A stretch of 37,087 nt of DNA from Geobacter sp. UBA698 (GTDB lineage: Bacteria; Desulfobacterota; Desulfuromonadia; Geobacterales; Pseudopelobacteraceae), in contig DBMM01000037.1 in the NCBI GenBank assembly GCA_002298925.1, positions 29,733-66,819 on the forward strand, in the 5' to 3' direction. The stretch's first letter is position 1. Every line of letters starts with the position of its first letter. The notes below the pieces were generated by a model. It was not told the origin of the DNA, ran no database searches, and saw only the letters and a list, made by a program, of their open reading frames with translations. Both the position numbers and the translations under genes were made by a program. Below, one piece after another: positions 1 through 7,597 of this stretch.

Positions 1-537
1 CTTTCCGACAAGATCGGCCGCCGCGCCACCCTGTTCATCATGCTCTCCTTCCAGGCGGCCCTGATGTTCGCCGCCATTCCGGTGGTCGGGACAGGCAGTG
101 CCCCGCTGCTGGTGCTGCTGGCCACCTTTATCGGCTTCAATTACGGCTCCAACCTGGCCTTGTTTCCTTCCTTTTCCAAGGATTACTGGGGCATCAAGAA
201 CTACGGCCTCAACTACGGCATCCTCTTTACGGCCTGGGGTGTGGGTGGTTTCGTGATGGGCAAGGTATCTGAGATGATCAACGCCCAGCCGGGTGGCCAG
301 AGCAAGTCTTTCATGCTGGCCGGTGTCCTTTTGCTGGTGGGGGCATCACTGACGATCTTTCTGGCAGAACTCAAGCCAGCCACGGAAGAAGAAAGCAAGC
401 CGTCCCAGTGGAAGGAATTCTGGGCAGAGTTCATGCTGGGAGCCCGTGTGTTCGCAGGTTACGAGCAGGCCCAGATAAGAGTGAACCCCGGCAGTGTCTC
501 TCTGGACCGCTTGAAAGAACAGTCTTTGAAAGCGTAA
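1..537 (+). CDS. MFS transporter, oxalate/formate antiporter-like (3' part only)
   Basis: The frame is open from the first base and the start lies upstream of the window, so only the C-terminal part of an inner-membrane secondary carrier is visible. The first residues read LSDKIGRR, the conserved cytoplasmic loop motif (DxxGRR) between helices 8 and 9 of the major facilitator superfamily. It is followed by about four hydrophobic segments. The stretch FPSFSKDYWG...NYGILFTAWGVGG resembles the oxalate/formate antiporter subfamily. After the last helix there is a hydrophilic tail of roughly 55 residues rich in E and K. The substrate cannot be told from this fragment; monocarboxylate or dicarboxylate exchange is a family-level inference. 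The gene is closed by a hairpin terminator at 571-597, so it is probably transcribed separately from the efflux genes downstream. Confidence 0.85.
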   Translation, partial: LSDKIGRRATLFIMLSFQAALMFAAIPVVGTGSAPLLVLLATFIGFNYGSNLALFPSFSKDYWGIKNYGLNYGILFTAWGVGGFVMGKVSEMINAQPGGQSKSFMLAGVLLLVGASLTIFLAELKPATEEESKPSQWKEFWAEFMLGARVFAGYEQAQIRVNPGSVSLDRLKEQSLKA

Positions 538-570
538 CCACTCAATTCAAATATCAGCCTGGTTGACACG

Positions 571-597
571 AAGGCCCTCCTGCTGCAGGGGGGCCTT
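571..597 (+). terminator. Intrinsic terminator after the MFS gene
   Basis: The arms AAGGCCCTCC (571-580) and GGGGGGCCTT (588-597) form a 10-bp stem with one G-T wobble around a 7-nt loop. The T-rich tail is weak (TTTGCTATTTC). It lies 34 nt after the MFS stop codon. Confidence 0.75.
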
Positions 598-711
598 TGC
601 TATTTCAGGTCCCATGGTAACGGAAAAATTGTCAGCGCGGTCAATCCCTGCGATCAGTATGTTCAATTTTTCGAAGTGGTTTCAGCGTTGTTCGTTTGGA
701 TGAAAAATAAT

Positions 712-739
712 TTGACTTTTAATGTTCACATGATAAATT
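712..739 (+). promoter_or_regulatory. Predicted promoter of the tetR-type gene
   Basis: A -35-like TTGACT (712-717) and a -10-like TAAATT (734-739) are 16 nt apart. Transcription would start inside the palindrome at 740-755, which fits autorepression. This is a consensus match by eye only. Confidence 0.45.
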
Positions 740-755
740 GAATGAATGTTCATTC
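740..755 (+). promoter_or_regulatory. Putative TetR-family operator O1 (autoregulatory)
   Basis: The site is GAATGAA-TG-TTCATTC: two perfect 7-bp inverted arms with a 2-bp centre. It lies just after the predicted -10 and before the Shine-Dalgarno sequence of the regulator gene. Its 16 bp are the exact reverse complement of the core of the site at 1391-1406, upstream of the efflux operon. A further half-like AATGTTCA is at 721-728. Binding by the adjacent regulator is inferred from position and symmetry. Confidence 0.65.
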
Positions 756-773
756 CGAAAGGAGGAATCAACC

Positions 774-1349
774 ATGTCAAAACCTGACAAACGAGAAGAG
801 ATTGTACGGGCAGCGTTGGAGATGATTGCCGAACACGGTTTCCACGGCGCTCCCATGGCGATGATCGCTGAGCGGGCCGGGGTAGGGGCCGGAACGATCT
901 ACCGCTACTTCGAAAACAAGGATGTGATGATCACCGAACTCTATCAGAATGTGGAAGATCGGAGCTATCCACTCATCCAGCAGGGATACATGCCGGAAAA
1001 GCCGATCAGGGAACGCTTTCTCCATCTCTGTACGGCTCTGCTGCACTATTTCATCGAAAATCCCCTTGATTTTCGATTTCTGGAGCAGTTTTTCAATTCG
1101 CCATACGGTGTTGAGCATCGTCGGGACAAGCTAATGGGCAATAAGGGTGGGTGCGATGTTTTTCGCGAACTCTTCGAGGACGGTATTTCGCAGCAGGTAA
1201 TGAAGGATCTGCCCCTTGTAATCCTCTTTGATCTGGCCTTTGGCCCCATCCTGGCCGTGGCCCGGGACCACATTCTCGGATTCATAGCATTGGATGAGGT
1301 TTTGATCACCTGGACAGTTGAAGCTTGCTGGGATGGTGTCAGGAGATAG
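774..1349 (+). CDS. TetR/AcrR-family transcriptional regulator of the efflux operon
   Basis: This is a 191-residue one-component repressor with the usual TetR length and layout. The N-terminal helix-turn-helix (KREEIVRAALEMIAEHGF..., then MIAERAGVGAGTIYRYFENKDVMITELY) carries the hallmark GTIYRYF recognition-helix region. The rest is an all-helical ligand-binding and dimerisation domain, which is variable in this family. The start was placed at ATG 774 because AAAGGAGG (758-765) sits 8 nt ahead. An upstream in-frame TTG at 738 would put the operator inside the coding region and has no ribosome binding site. Palindromes before this gene (740-755) and before the adaptor gene (1389-1408) share the same core. 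It therefore probably represses both itself and the pump genes, with derepression by a pump substrate. The ligand is unknown. Confidence 0.9.
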   Translation: MSKPDKREEIVRAALEMIAEHGFHGAPMAMIAERAGVGAGTIYRYFENKDVMITELYQNVEDRSYPLIQQGYMPEKPIRERFLHLCTALLHYFIENPLDFRFLEQFFNSPYGVEHRRDKLMGNKGGCDVFRELFEDGISQQVMKDLPLVILFDLAFGPILAVARDHILGFIALDEVLITWTVEACWDGVRR

Positions 1350-1388
1350 GCAAGAGCTGTAGCCTGTTGCGTTTTTTGTATGTCAATT

Positions 1389-1408
1389 GAGAATGAACAT
1401 TCATTCTC
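1389..1408 (+). promoter_or_regulatory. Putative TetR-family operator O2 before the RND operon
   Basis: The site is GAGAATGAA-CA-TTCATTCTC: perfect 9-bp inverted arms around a 2-bp centre. Its 16-bp core (1391-1406) is the reverse complement of the site in front of the regulator gene. It overlaps a possible -35 TTGAGA (1387-1392) and lies before a possible -10 TAATAA (1410-1415; 17-nt spacing). That promoter would leave a leader of fewer than 10 nt before ATG 1430, so the promoter assignment is weak even though the operator symmetry is strong. Confidence 0.7.
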
Positions 1409-1429
1409 GTAATAATCCAAGAGGTGTTT

Positions 1430-2626
1430 ATGCAAACCATCCAGGGAACAAAATTGATTGCCGCCGCCGGAATTCTGATCGTCAACCTGATGACAGCCTC
1501 ATGCTCCAAGCCGCCCCAGGCGCCGCCAAAGGCAGGTCCGCCGGAAGTCGGGGTAGTGTCGGTACAGCCGCAGCGTGTTGCGATTACAACCGAACTGTCG
1601 GGGAGAACATCGGCTTATATGGTTGCCGAAGTGCGGCCCCAGGTGGGTGGGATCATCCAGAAGCGTGTTTTTACCGAGGGCTCCGATGTCAAGGCCGGCC
1701 AGGTGCTGTACCAGATCGATCCTGCCAGCTATCAGGCCGCTTTTGCCAGCGCCAAGGCAGCTGAGGCCAGGTCCGAGGCCAACCTGATTCCGGCCCGGCT
1801 CAAAGAGGAACGCTACAGGGATCTTGTAAAGATCAAGGCCGTCAGCCAGCAGGACTTCGATGATGCCCATGCCGCATTGAAGCAGGCAGAGGCCGATGTG
1901 GCCGCCACCAAGGCAGCCGTGGAAACCGCCCGCATCAACCTGGCCTACACCAAAGTGACCGCCCCGATCTCCGGACGAATCGGCCGTTCCACCATAACCG
2001 ACGGGGCGCTGGTAACCGCCAGCCAGCCTGTGGCTCTGGCCACCATCCAGCAGCTTGGCTCCATGTACGTTGATGTTACCCAGTCCAGCGCCGAGTTGTT
2101 GAAGCTTAAGCAGAACCTGGCCAGCGGACTGATGAAGAACAGCGGAGCGGCCCAGGCACGGGTCAAGCTGCTGCTGGAAGACGGTAGTGCCTATCCCTTG
2201 CCGGGTGTCCTGAAATTCTCGGAAGTCACGGTTGACTCGAGTACCGGCTCTGTCACCCTGCGGGCTGTTTTCCCCAACCCGAAGCAGGCTCTGCTGCCGG
2301 GCATGTTTGTGCGTGCGATCCTGGAAGAAGGTGTCAGCGAACAGGCCATCCTGGTCCCCCAGCGCGGAGTAACCCGCAATCCGAAGGGTGAAGCCATGGT
2401 GATGGTGGTTGGTGCGGAGGAAAAGGCGGAACCGAGACTCATCAAGGTTGTCCGGACCATTGGTGACAGCTGGCTGGTGAGTGACGGATTGAATGCTGGA
2501 GATCGAGTAATCCTGGAAGGACTGCAGAAGGCGCGACCGGGAACGCCGGTCAAGGCGGTTCCCTTTGGCAGTGCTCCGACAGCCACTCCCGCTGTTGCTC
2601 CTCAACCTGTGGCTGTCAAAAAATAA
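1430..2626 (+). CDS. RND efflux periplasmic adaptor lipoprotein (MexA/AcrA family)
   Basis: This 398-residue membrane fusion protein should bridge the inner-membrane pump and the outer-membrane channel. The N-terminal signal has a lipobox-like MTASC, with the lipidated cysteine near residue 25, so it is probably anchored in the inner membrane as MexA and AcrA are. The order of parts fits the family: a lipoyl-like half (VRPQVGGIIQKRVFTEGSDVKAGQVLYQIDP), an Ala/Glu-rich helical hairpin (about residues 95-165), the second lipoyl half (VTAPISGRIGRSTITDGALV), then beta-barrel and membrane-proximal domains. ATG 1430 was chosen over GTG 1424 because AAGAGG (1419-1424) is correctly spaced from it. 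The tail is rich in Pro, Ala and Val. The pump gene starts 12 nt after the stop, giving a classical adaptor-pump-channel operon. The substrate is unknown. Confidence 0.93.
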   Translation: MQTIQGTKLIAAAGILIVNLMTASCSKPPQAPPKAGPPEVGVVSVQPQRVAITTELSGRTSAYMVAEVRPQVGGIIQKRVFTEGSDVKAGQVLYQIDPASYQAAFASAKAAEARSEANLIPARLKEERYRDLVKIKAVSQQDFDDAHAALKQAEADVAATKAAVETARINLAYTKVTAPISGRIGRSTITDGALVTASQPVALATIQQLGSMYVDVTQSSAELLKLKQNLASGLMKNSGAAQARVKLLLEDGSAYPLPGVLKFSEVTVDSSTGSVTLRAVFPNPKQALLPGMFVRAILEEGVSEQAILVPQRGVTRNPKGEAMVMVVGAEEKAEPRLIKVVRTIGDSWLVSDGLNAGDRVILEGLQKARPGTPVKAVPFGSAPTATPAVAPQPVAVKK

Positions 2627-2638
2627 AGGAGACCTTCC

Positions 2639-5600
2639 ATGCCTAATTTCTTCATAAAACGCCCGATCTTTGCCTGGGTGATCGCAATCATGGTCATGCT
2701 GGTCGGTCTGTTGGCGGTCAAGAAACTGCCGGTCTCCCAGTATCCGCCGATCGCACCGCCGCAGATCGCCATTAATGCCGTATATCCGGGGGCATCGGCC
2801 CAGACCGTGCAGGATACGGTGACCCAGGTGATCGAGCAGAAGCTGAACGGCATCGACAACCTGATTTACATGTCGTCCACCAGCGACTCGGCCGGAGCGG
2901 TGTCCATTACGCTGACCTTCAAGGCCGGAACTGATCCCAACATCGCCCAGGTACAGGTGCAGAACAAGCTGCAGTTGGCCGTGCCGCTTCTTCCGCAGAT
3001 CGTCCAACGCTCTGGAATTCAGGTGGTCAAGTCCACCAGAAACTTCCTGCTGATCGTCGGACTGGTGTCGGAAGACGGTTCCCTGGACCGTAACGACCTG
3101 ACCGACTACATGGTTTCCAACCTTCAGGATATCGTCAGCCGCCTGGAAGGGGTCGGCGAACTGCTGCTGTTCGGTACCCAGAATGCGATGCGAATCTGGC
3201 TGAACCCGGTCAAGCTGAACAATTACCATATGACCACCAATGACGTCATCGCAGCGCTGCAGTCCCAGAACGTCCAGGTGTCGGCCGGACAGTTCGGTGC
3301 CGTTCCGGCCAATCAGGGGCAGCAGCTTAATGCCACTATCAATGCCCGGACTCTGCTCCAGAATCCGGAGCAGTTCGATGCCATCATCCTGCGTACCAAT
3401 CCTGACGGTTCTACGGTAAAGCTCAAGGATGTGGCAGAAAGTAAAATCGGCACCGAGAATTACGAAGTTCAGTCGTACTACAACGGCAAACCGCTGGGAG
3501 GGATGGCGATCCGTCTGGCATCCGGCGCCAACGCTCTGGAAACCGGCAACCGGGTCAAAGCCAAGATGGCGGAACTGGAGAAGTATTTCCCTCCCGGCAT
3601 GAAGGTGGTCTATCCCTACGACACCACCCCCTTTGTCAAGATCTCCATCGAAGAGGTGGTACACACCCTGATTGAGGCGGTCTTCCTGGTCTTTATCATC
3701 ATGTTCCTCTTCCTGCAGAACATCCGCGCCACCCTGATTCCGACCATTGCGGTGCCGGTGGTTCTGCTGGGTACCATGGGGGTGTTGGCTGCCTGCGGTT
3801 TTTCCATCAACACCCTGACCATGTTCGCCCTGGTTATTGTCATCGGTCTGCTGGTGGACGATGCCATCGTCGTGGTCGAGAACGTGGAACGGATCATGAG
3901 CGAGGAAGGTCTTTCGCCCAGGGAGGCTACCATCAAGTCCATGGGGCAGATCACCAGCGCTCTGTGGGGGATTGCCACCGTTCTGACGGCGGTATTCCTG
4001 CCGATGGCCTTTTTCCCCGGCTCCACCGGTGTTATCTACCGCCAGTTCTCCATAACCATCATCTCGGCCATGATCCTGTCGGTGCTGGTGGCGATGATCC
4101 TGACTCCGGCACTCTGCGCCACCATACTCAAACCGGTGGAAAAGGGGCACCATGCCGGCGAGAGTGGCTGGTTCGCCTGGTTCTTCCGCTACTTCAACCG
4201 GGCCTTCGAATTCTGCCGACACAACTACGAGGGGATCGTGGGACGCTCCTTCGGCAAGCCGATTCGCTATCTGGTGGTCTATGGCGGCATCGTGGCCGCC
4301 ATGGCCTACTTCTTCCTGAACCTCCCCACATCATTCCTGCCGGATGAGGATCAGGGTTTCATAATCTGCCAGGTCCAGCTGCCGGCCGGCGCCACGCAGG
4401 AGCGAACCATCCAGGTCATACGGCAGCTGGAGAAGCATTTCCTGGAGAAAGAATCCAAAGCGGTGCAAGGGGTGATTACCGTGGCCGGGTTCAGCTTTGC
4501 CGGCCGGGGACAGAACATGGGGCTGGCCTTTGTCAGGCTCAAGCATTGGGATGTCCGTCCCGGCAAGGATCAGAAGGCATCGGCAATTGCCGGCCGGGCC
4601 ATGGGGGCCTTCTCGAAGTTCAGGGACGGCCTGGCCTTTGCCTTTTCGCCACCGGCGGTGCTTGAACTGGGTGTGGCCAACGGCTTTGACCTGCAGCTGC
4701 AGGATCGCGGCGGGTTGGGGCATGAAAAGCTGATGGAGGCCCGCGGACAGCTGCTGGGCATGGCCATGAAAAACAAGAAGCTGGTGGCGGTGCGCCCCAA
4801 CGGTCAGGATGACTCGCCCCAGTTCAAACTCGACATCGACGATGTGCGAGCCGGTGCTCTGGGAGTTTCCCAGGCGGATATCAACAATATCCTTTCCACC
4901 GCCTGGGGGAGTACCTATGTCAACGACTTCATCCAGAACGGCCGCGTCAAGAAGGTCTATCTCCAGTCCGATGCCAGATACCGCATGCTGCCGGAGGACA
5001 TCGGCCGTTGGTATGTGCGCAATAACAAGGGGGAGATGGTGCCCTTCTCAGCATTTGCCACCGCCCGCTGGCAGTTCGGATCACCCCGTCTGGAGCGCTA
5101 TAACGGCATACCGGCCGTTGAGGTTCTGGGTCAGGCCGCACCGGGTATAAGTACCGGCGAAGCCATGGACGAGGTTGAAAAGATGGTGGCCCAACTGCCG
5201 CCGGGGATCGGCTACGAATGGACCGGCCTATCCTACGAGGAAAAAAATGCCGGGGCCCAGGCGCCGGCGCTCTATGCCATCTCGCTGCTGGTGGTTTTTC
5301 TCTCCGTGGCGGCATTGTACGAGAGCTGGACCATCCCGTTTGTCAACCTGCTGATGCTGCCGCTGGGGCTGGTGGGAGCCGTGGCCGCGGTCAAACTGAG
5401 GGTGTTTCCCAACGACGTCTATCTCCAGATCGGTCTGCTGACCACCATCGGCCTTTCCACCAAGAACGCCATCCTGATCATCCAGTTCATCAAGGAGCTG
5501 ATGCATCAGGGGCATGATCTGGTTGAGGCGACCCTGATGGCGGTAAAAATAAGGCTCCGACCGGTAATCATGACCTCCCTGGCGTTCTTCTTCGGCACCC

Positions 5601-5806
5601 TGCCGCTGGCCCTGACCAAGGGGGCCGGTGCTGCGGCCCAGAATGCCATCGGCACCGCCGTCACCGGTGGTCTGCTCTCGGCGACCTTCATCGACCTGAT
5701 CTTCATCCCGTTTTTCTTTGTGCTGGTGTCTCGCTTGTTTGGTCGAAAAAAATACAAGCTTCACGCCAAAGAGCCCGCTGTTGTCAATGTTTCGGAGGTA
5801 CAGTGA
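2639..5806 (+). CDS. RND multidrug efflux pump, HAE1 family (AcrB/MexB-like)
   Basis: This is a 1055-residue proton-driven inner-membrane transporter, full length for hydrophobe/amphiphile efflux pumps. The N-terminus MPNFFIKRPIFAWVIAI is diagnostic. The proton-relay aspartates appear as LVDDAIVVVEN in TM4 at residues 407-408, the same numbering as E. coli AcrB. The TM10 lysine is in GLSTKNAILI at about residue 942. Two large periplasmic loops (porter and docking domains) separate TM1 from TM2 and TM7 from TM8, as expected. An AAAGGAGA ribosome binding site precedes ATG 2639. It should form a trimer that exports drugs, detergents or solvents through the adaptor and the channel encoded on either side. 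No damage is visible. The reading on the other strand across 1499-4222 is an antisense shadow. Confidence 0.97.
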   Translation: MPNFFIKRPIFAWVIAIMVMLVGLLAVKKLPVSQYPPIAPPQIAINAVYPGASAQTVQDTVTQVIEQKLNGIDNLIYMSSTSDSAGAVSITLTFKAGTDPNIAQVQVQNKLQLAVPLLPQIVQRSGIQVVKSTRNFLLIVGLVSEDGSLDRNDLTDYMVSNLQDIVSRLEGVGELLLFGTQNAMRIWLNPVKLNNYHMTTNDVIAALQSQNVQVSAGQFGAVPANQGQQLNATINARTLLQNPEQFDAIILRTNPDGSTVKLKDVAESKIGTENYEVQSYYNGKPLGGMAIRLASGANALETGNRVKAKMAELEKYFPPGMKVVYPYDTTPFVKISIEEVVHTLIEAVFLVFIIMFLFLQNIRATLIPTIAVPVVLLGTMGVLAACGFSINTLTMFALVIVIGLLVDDAIVVVENVERIMSEEGLSPREATIKSMGQITSALWGIATVLTAVFLPMAFFPGSTGVIYRQFSITIISAMILSVLVAMILTPALCATILKPVEKGHHAGESGWFAWFFRYFNRAFEFCRHNYEGIVGRSFGKPIRYLVVYGGIVAAMAYFFLNLPTSFLPDEDQGFIICQVQLPAGATQERTIQVIRQLEKHFLEKESKAVQGVITVAGFSFAGRGQNMGLAFVRLKHWDVRPGKDQKASAIAGRAMGAFSKFRDGLAFAFSPPAVLELGVANGFDLQLQDRGGLGHEKLMEARGQLLGMAMKNKKLVAVRPNGQDDSPQFKLDIDDVRAGALGVSQADINNILSTAWGSTYVNDFIQNGRVKKVYLQSDARYRMLPEDIGRWYVRNNKGEMVPFSAFATARWQFGSPRLERYNGIPAVEVLGQAAPGISTGEAMDEVEKMVAQLPPGIGYEWTGLSYEEKNAGAQAPALYAISLLVVFLSVAALYESWTIPFVNLLMLPLGLVGAVAAVKLRVFPNDVYLQIGLLTTIGLSTKNAILIIQFIKELMHQGHDLVEATLMAVKIRLRPVIMTSLAFFFGTLPLALTKGAGAAAQNAIGTAVTGGLLSATFIDLIFIPFFFVLVSRLFGRKKYKLHAKEPAVVNVSEVQ

Positions 5807-5807
5807 T

Positions 5808-7334
5808 ATGAAGCTGATAAATGTTTTTGGAATAACACTGAGACACAGAGGCACAGAGAAAACTTTTGACTGTTGCATGGGTAACACTGGTGTTTCAAAT
5901 GAGAACAGGAGTTCTGCCGTAAAAAAGGGTCTCTCAGTGTCTCTGTGCCTCTGTGTGTTAACATTGACCGGCTGCTCAACCATGGCTCCCAGGTATACCC
6001 AGCCTGCAGTGCCGGTTTCGGCAACCTGGCCTGCTGGCCCGGCCTATCCGGCCGGAGCAACCCAAACGGTCCAAATACCGGTGGCTGAAATTCCCTGGCG
6101 TGAATTCTTTGTGGACGAACAGCTGCGCAAGCTGATTGATCTGGCTCTTAAAAACAACCGCGATTTGCGGGTTGCCATCCTGAATATCGAACGATCACGG
6201 GCCCAGTACCAGATCCAACGCTCCGATCTGTTGCCGAAGGTGGACGCATCGGCCGGTGCCAATTTTCAGCGGGTCCCGGAAGGGCTCTCCGGTAACGGAA
6301 GATCCACTTCCCTTGAGCAATACAACGTCGGCCTGGGGGTCAGTTCCTACGAACTGGACCTGTTCGGCCGGGTGCGCAGCTTGAAAGACCAGGCTTTGGA
6401 ACAGTATCTTGCCACCGAACAGGCACAGCGCGCTGTGCAGATCAGTCTGGTTTCGCAGGTTGCCACCAGCTATCTGGCCTTGGCCGCCGACCGCGAACGG
6501 CTTGCGCTGGCCAGGGAAACCCTGGCCAGCCAGCAGGAGTCCTACAAACTGATCAAGAGCCGCTTTGACGCCGGAGTCTCTTCCTCGCTGGCACTGAATC
6601 AGGCCCGGACCACCGTTGATACGGCGCGGGTGGACATTGCCCGCTACACCACGCTGGTGGCCCAGGACGAAAATGCCCTGGCCCTGGTGGTTGGTTCGAG
6701 TATATCGCCAGATCTGCTGCCGCAAGCCCTTTCCGAAACGCTGACTGCTCTCAAGGATATTGCTCCCGGCCTTCCGTCCGATGTTCTGCTCCGCCGCCCC
6801 GACATCCTGCAGGCCGAAGGTCAGCTCAAGGGGGCCAACGCCAACATCGGTGCAGCCCGGGCAGCATTATTTCCACGAATTACCCTGGTTTCAAACATCG
6901 GCTTCGGCAGTGACGACCTGGCCGGACTCTTCAAGCCCGGTTCCTTAGCCTGGAAGTTTGCGCCGCAGATCACACTGCCGATTTTCGACGGTGGCAGCAA
7001 CAAGGCCAAGCTGACCGTGGCGGAGGTTGACCGTGATATAGCTTTGGCCGGCTATGAAAAAGCCATCCAGACCGCCTTCCGGGAAGTAGCTGACGCTCTG
7101 GCCCAGAGGGGTGCCATCGACGAGCAGCTGGCGGCCCAGCAGTCGCTGACAGATGCCACCGCTGAAAGTTATCGCCTGTCCCAAGCCCGCTTTGATAAAG
7201 GGGTGGATGGTTATCTGACGGTGCTGGACTCCCAGCGCTCCCTGTACGGTGCGCAGCAGAACCTGATCAGCGCGCGACTTTCCCGGTTGGCAAACCTGGT
7301 GGCGCTCTACAAGGTGCTGGGGGGTGGGGCGTGA
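5808..7334 (+). CDS. Outer-membrane efflux lipoprotein (OprM/NodT family), with repeat-derived signal region
   Basis: This is the outer-membrane channel of the tripartite pump, with two TolC-type OEP repeats. Matching family features are TGCSTMAPRYTQPAVP at the mature N-terminus, SSYELDLFGRVRSL, LLRRPDILQAEGQLKGANANIGAARAALFPRI and a late ...SQARFDKGVDGYLTVLDSQRSLYGAQQNL. The start at ATG 5808 lies 1 nt after the pump stop codon and has GGAGG at 5794-5798. It gives 508 residues, with the lipobox LTGC ending at Cys56. The 40 residues before the hydrophobic core are abnormally long for a lipoprotein leader. They, and the core itself, are encoded by a fold-back repeat (5834-5956). An in-frame ATG at 5877 would shorten the leader but has no ribosome binding site. 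Function depends on whether this composite leader is cleaved and lipidated. Confidence 0.93.
   Translation: MKLINVFGITLRHRGTEKTFDCCMGNTGVSNENRSSAVKKGLSVSLCLCVLTLTGCSTMAPRYTQPAVPVSATWPAGPAYPAGATQTVQIPVAEIPWREFFVDEQLRKLIDLALKNNRDLRVAILNIERSRAQYQIQRSDLLPKVDASAGANFQRVPEGLSGNGRSTSLEQYNVGLGVSSYELDLFGRVRSLKDQALEQYLATEQAQRAVQISLVSQVATSYLALAADRERLALARETLASQQESYKLIKSRFDAGVSSSLALNQARTTVDTARVDIARYTTLVAQDENALALVVGSSISPDLLPQALSETLTALKDIAPGLPSDVLLRRPDILQAEGQLKGANANIGAARAALFPRITLVSNIGFGSDDLAGLFKPGSLAWKFAPQITLPIFDGGSNKAKLTVAEVDRDIALAGYEKAIQTAFREVADALAQRGAIDEQLAAQQSLTDATAESYRLSQARFDKGVDGYLTVLDSQRSLYGAQQNLISARLSRLANLVALYKVLGGGA
5834..5956. repeat. Fold-back (inverted) repeat inserted in the channel gene leader
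   Basis: The 17-bp core ACACAGAGGCACAGAGA (5843-5859) recurs as its perfect reverse complement at 5940-5956, separated by 80 nt. The same AACACTGAG-type flank appears outside the left arm (5834-5842) and inside the right arm (CTCAGTGT, 5933-5940). Both strands are open through the element and translate to strings such as HRGTE and LCLCV. As I recall, such strings recur in spurious predicted proteins of unrelated bacteria that carry similar CACAGAGGCACAGAG repeats. No transposase is encoded. It lies wholly within the coding sequence, before the lipobox. Confidence 0.75.
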
Positions 7335-7462
7335 AAGAAGATCGATAGGTCATGCTGGCAGCATTCAGGATGCCGATGGCAATTGAAAAAGAATGCCATC
7401 AGTACTGCAGTAGCAGGCTGGTCGTCTGTGATGCATTTTTTACTGGGCATTGCTTGCGATTC

Positions 7463-7492
7463 TTGACTTTGTAGCGCTAATTCCCGTAATAT
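7463..7492 (+). promoter_or_regulatory. Candidate promoter for the glycosyltransferase-cytochrome block
   Basis: TTGACT (7463-7468) and TAATAT (7487-7492) are 18 nt apart in the AT-rich 263-nt gap after the efflux operon. A second, weaker pair is TTGCTG (7528-7533) and TATTAA (7550-7555). A short palindrome GATAAT-CGGC-ATTATC (7557-7572) follows and could be an operator or an mRNA hairpin near the start codon. The gap also holds a 7-bp hairpin (GATGGCA 7375-7381, TGCCATC 7394-7400) without a T run. All of this is by eye. Confidence 0.35.
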
Positions 7493-7597
7493 TTTAAATT
7501 TTATTGATTTTATTTGGAAACCACGCGTTGCTGGAACAGTGCATGCATATATTAAAGATAATCGGCATTATCAGCTTTTCAGGAGTGAAGTCATAAA

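Noticed and set aside
738..773. Upstream TTG start for the TetR regulator
   Set aside because: It lies before the strong AAAGGAGG and would place the operator inside the coding sequence. ATG 774 fits the family N-terminus.
1499..4222. Long minus-strand open frame (907 codons) opposite the adaptor and pump genes
   Set aside because: It is antisense to two intact, well-recognised genes. The translation is His/Gly/Gln-rich without domains and arises from GC-rich codon usage.
5761..6060. Minus-strand ORFs over the repeat, with HRGTE/LCLCV strings
   Set aside because: They come from the palindromic repeat and have no support beyond it.
7444..7458. Possible sigma-54 promoter (TGGGCATTGCTTGCG) upstream of the glycosyltransferase
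   Set aside because: The GG-to-GC spacing is 9, not the required 10, and the -24 box is not TGGCAC.
7335..7597. Possible cyclic dinucleotide riboswitch upstream of the cytochrome block
   Set aside because: I looked for the conserved GEMM core elements, which are common before Geobacter cytochrome genes, and did not find them here or at 11570-11753.
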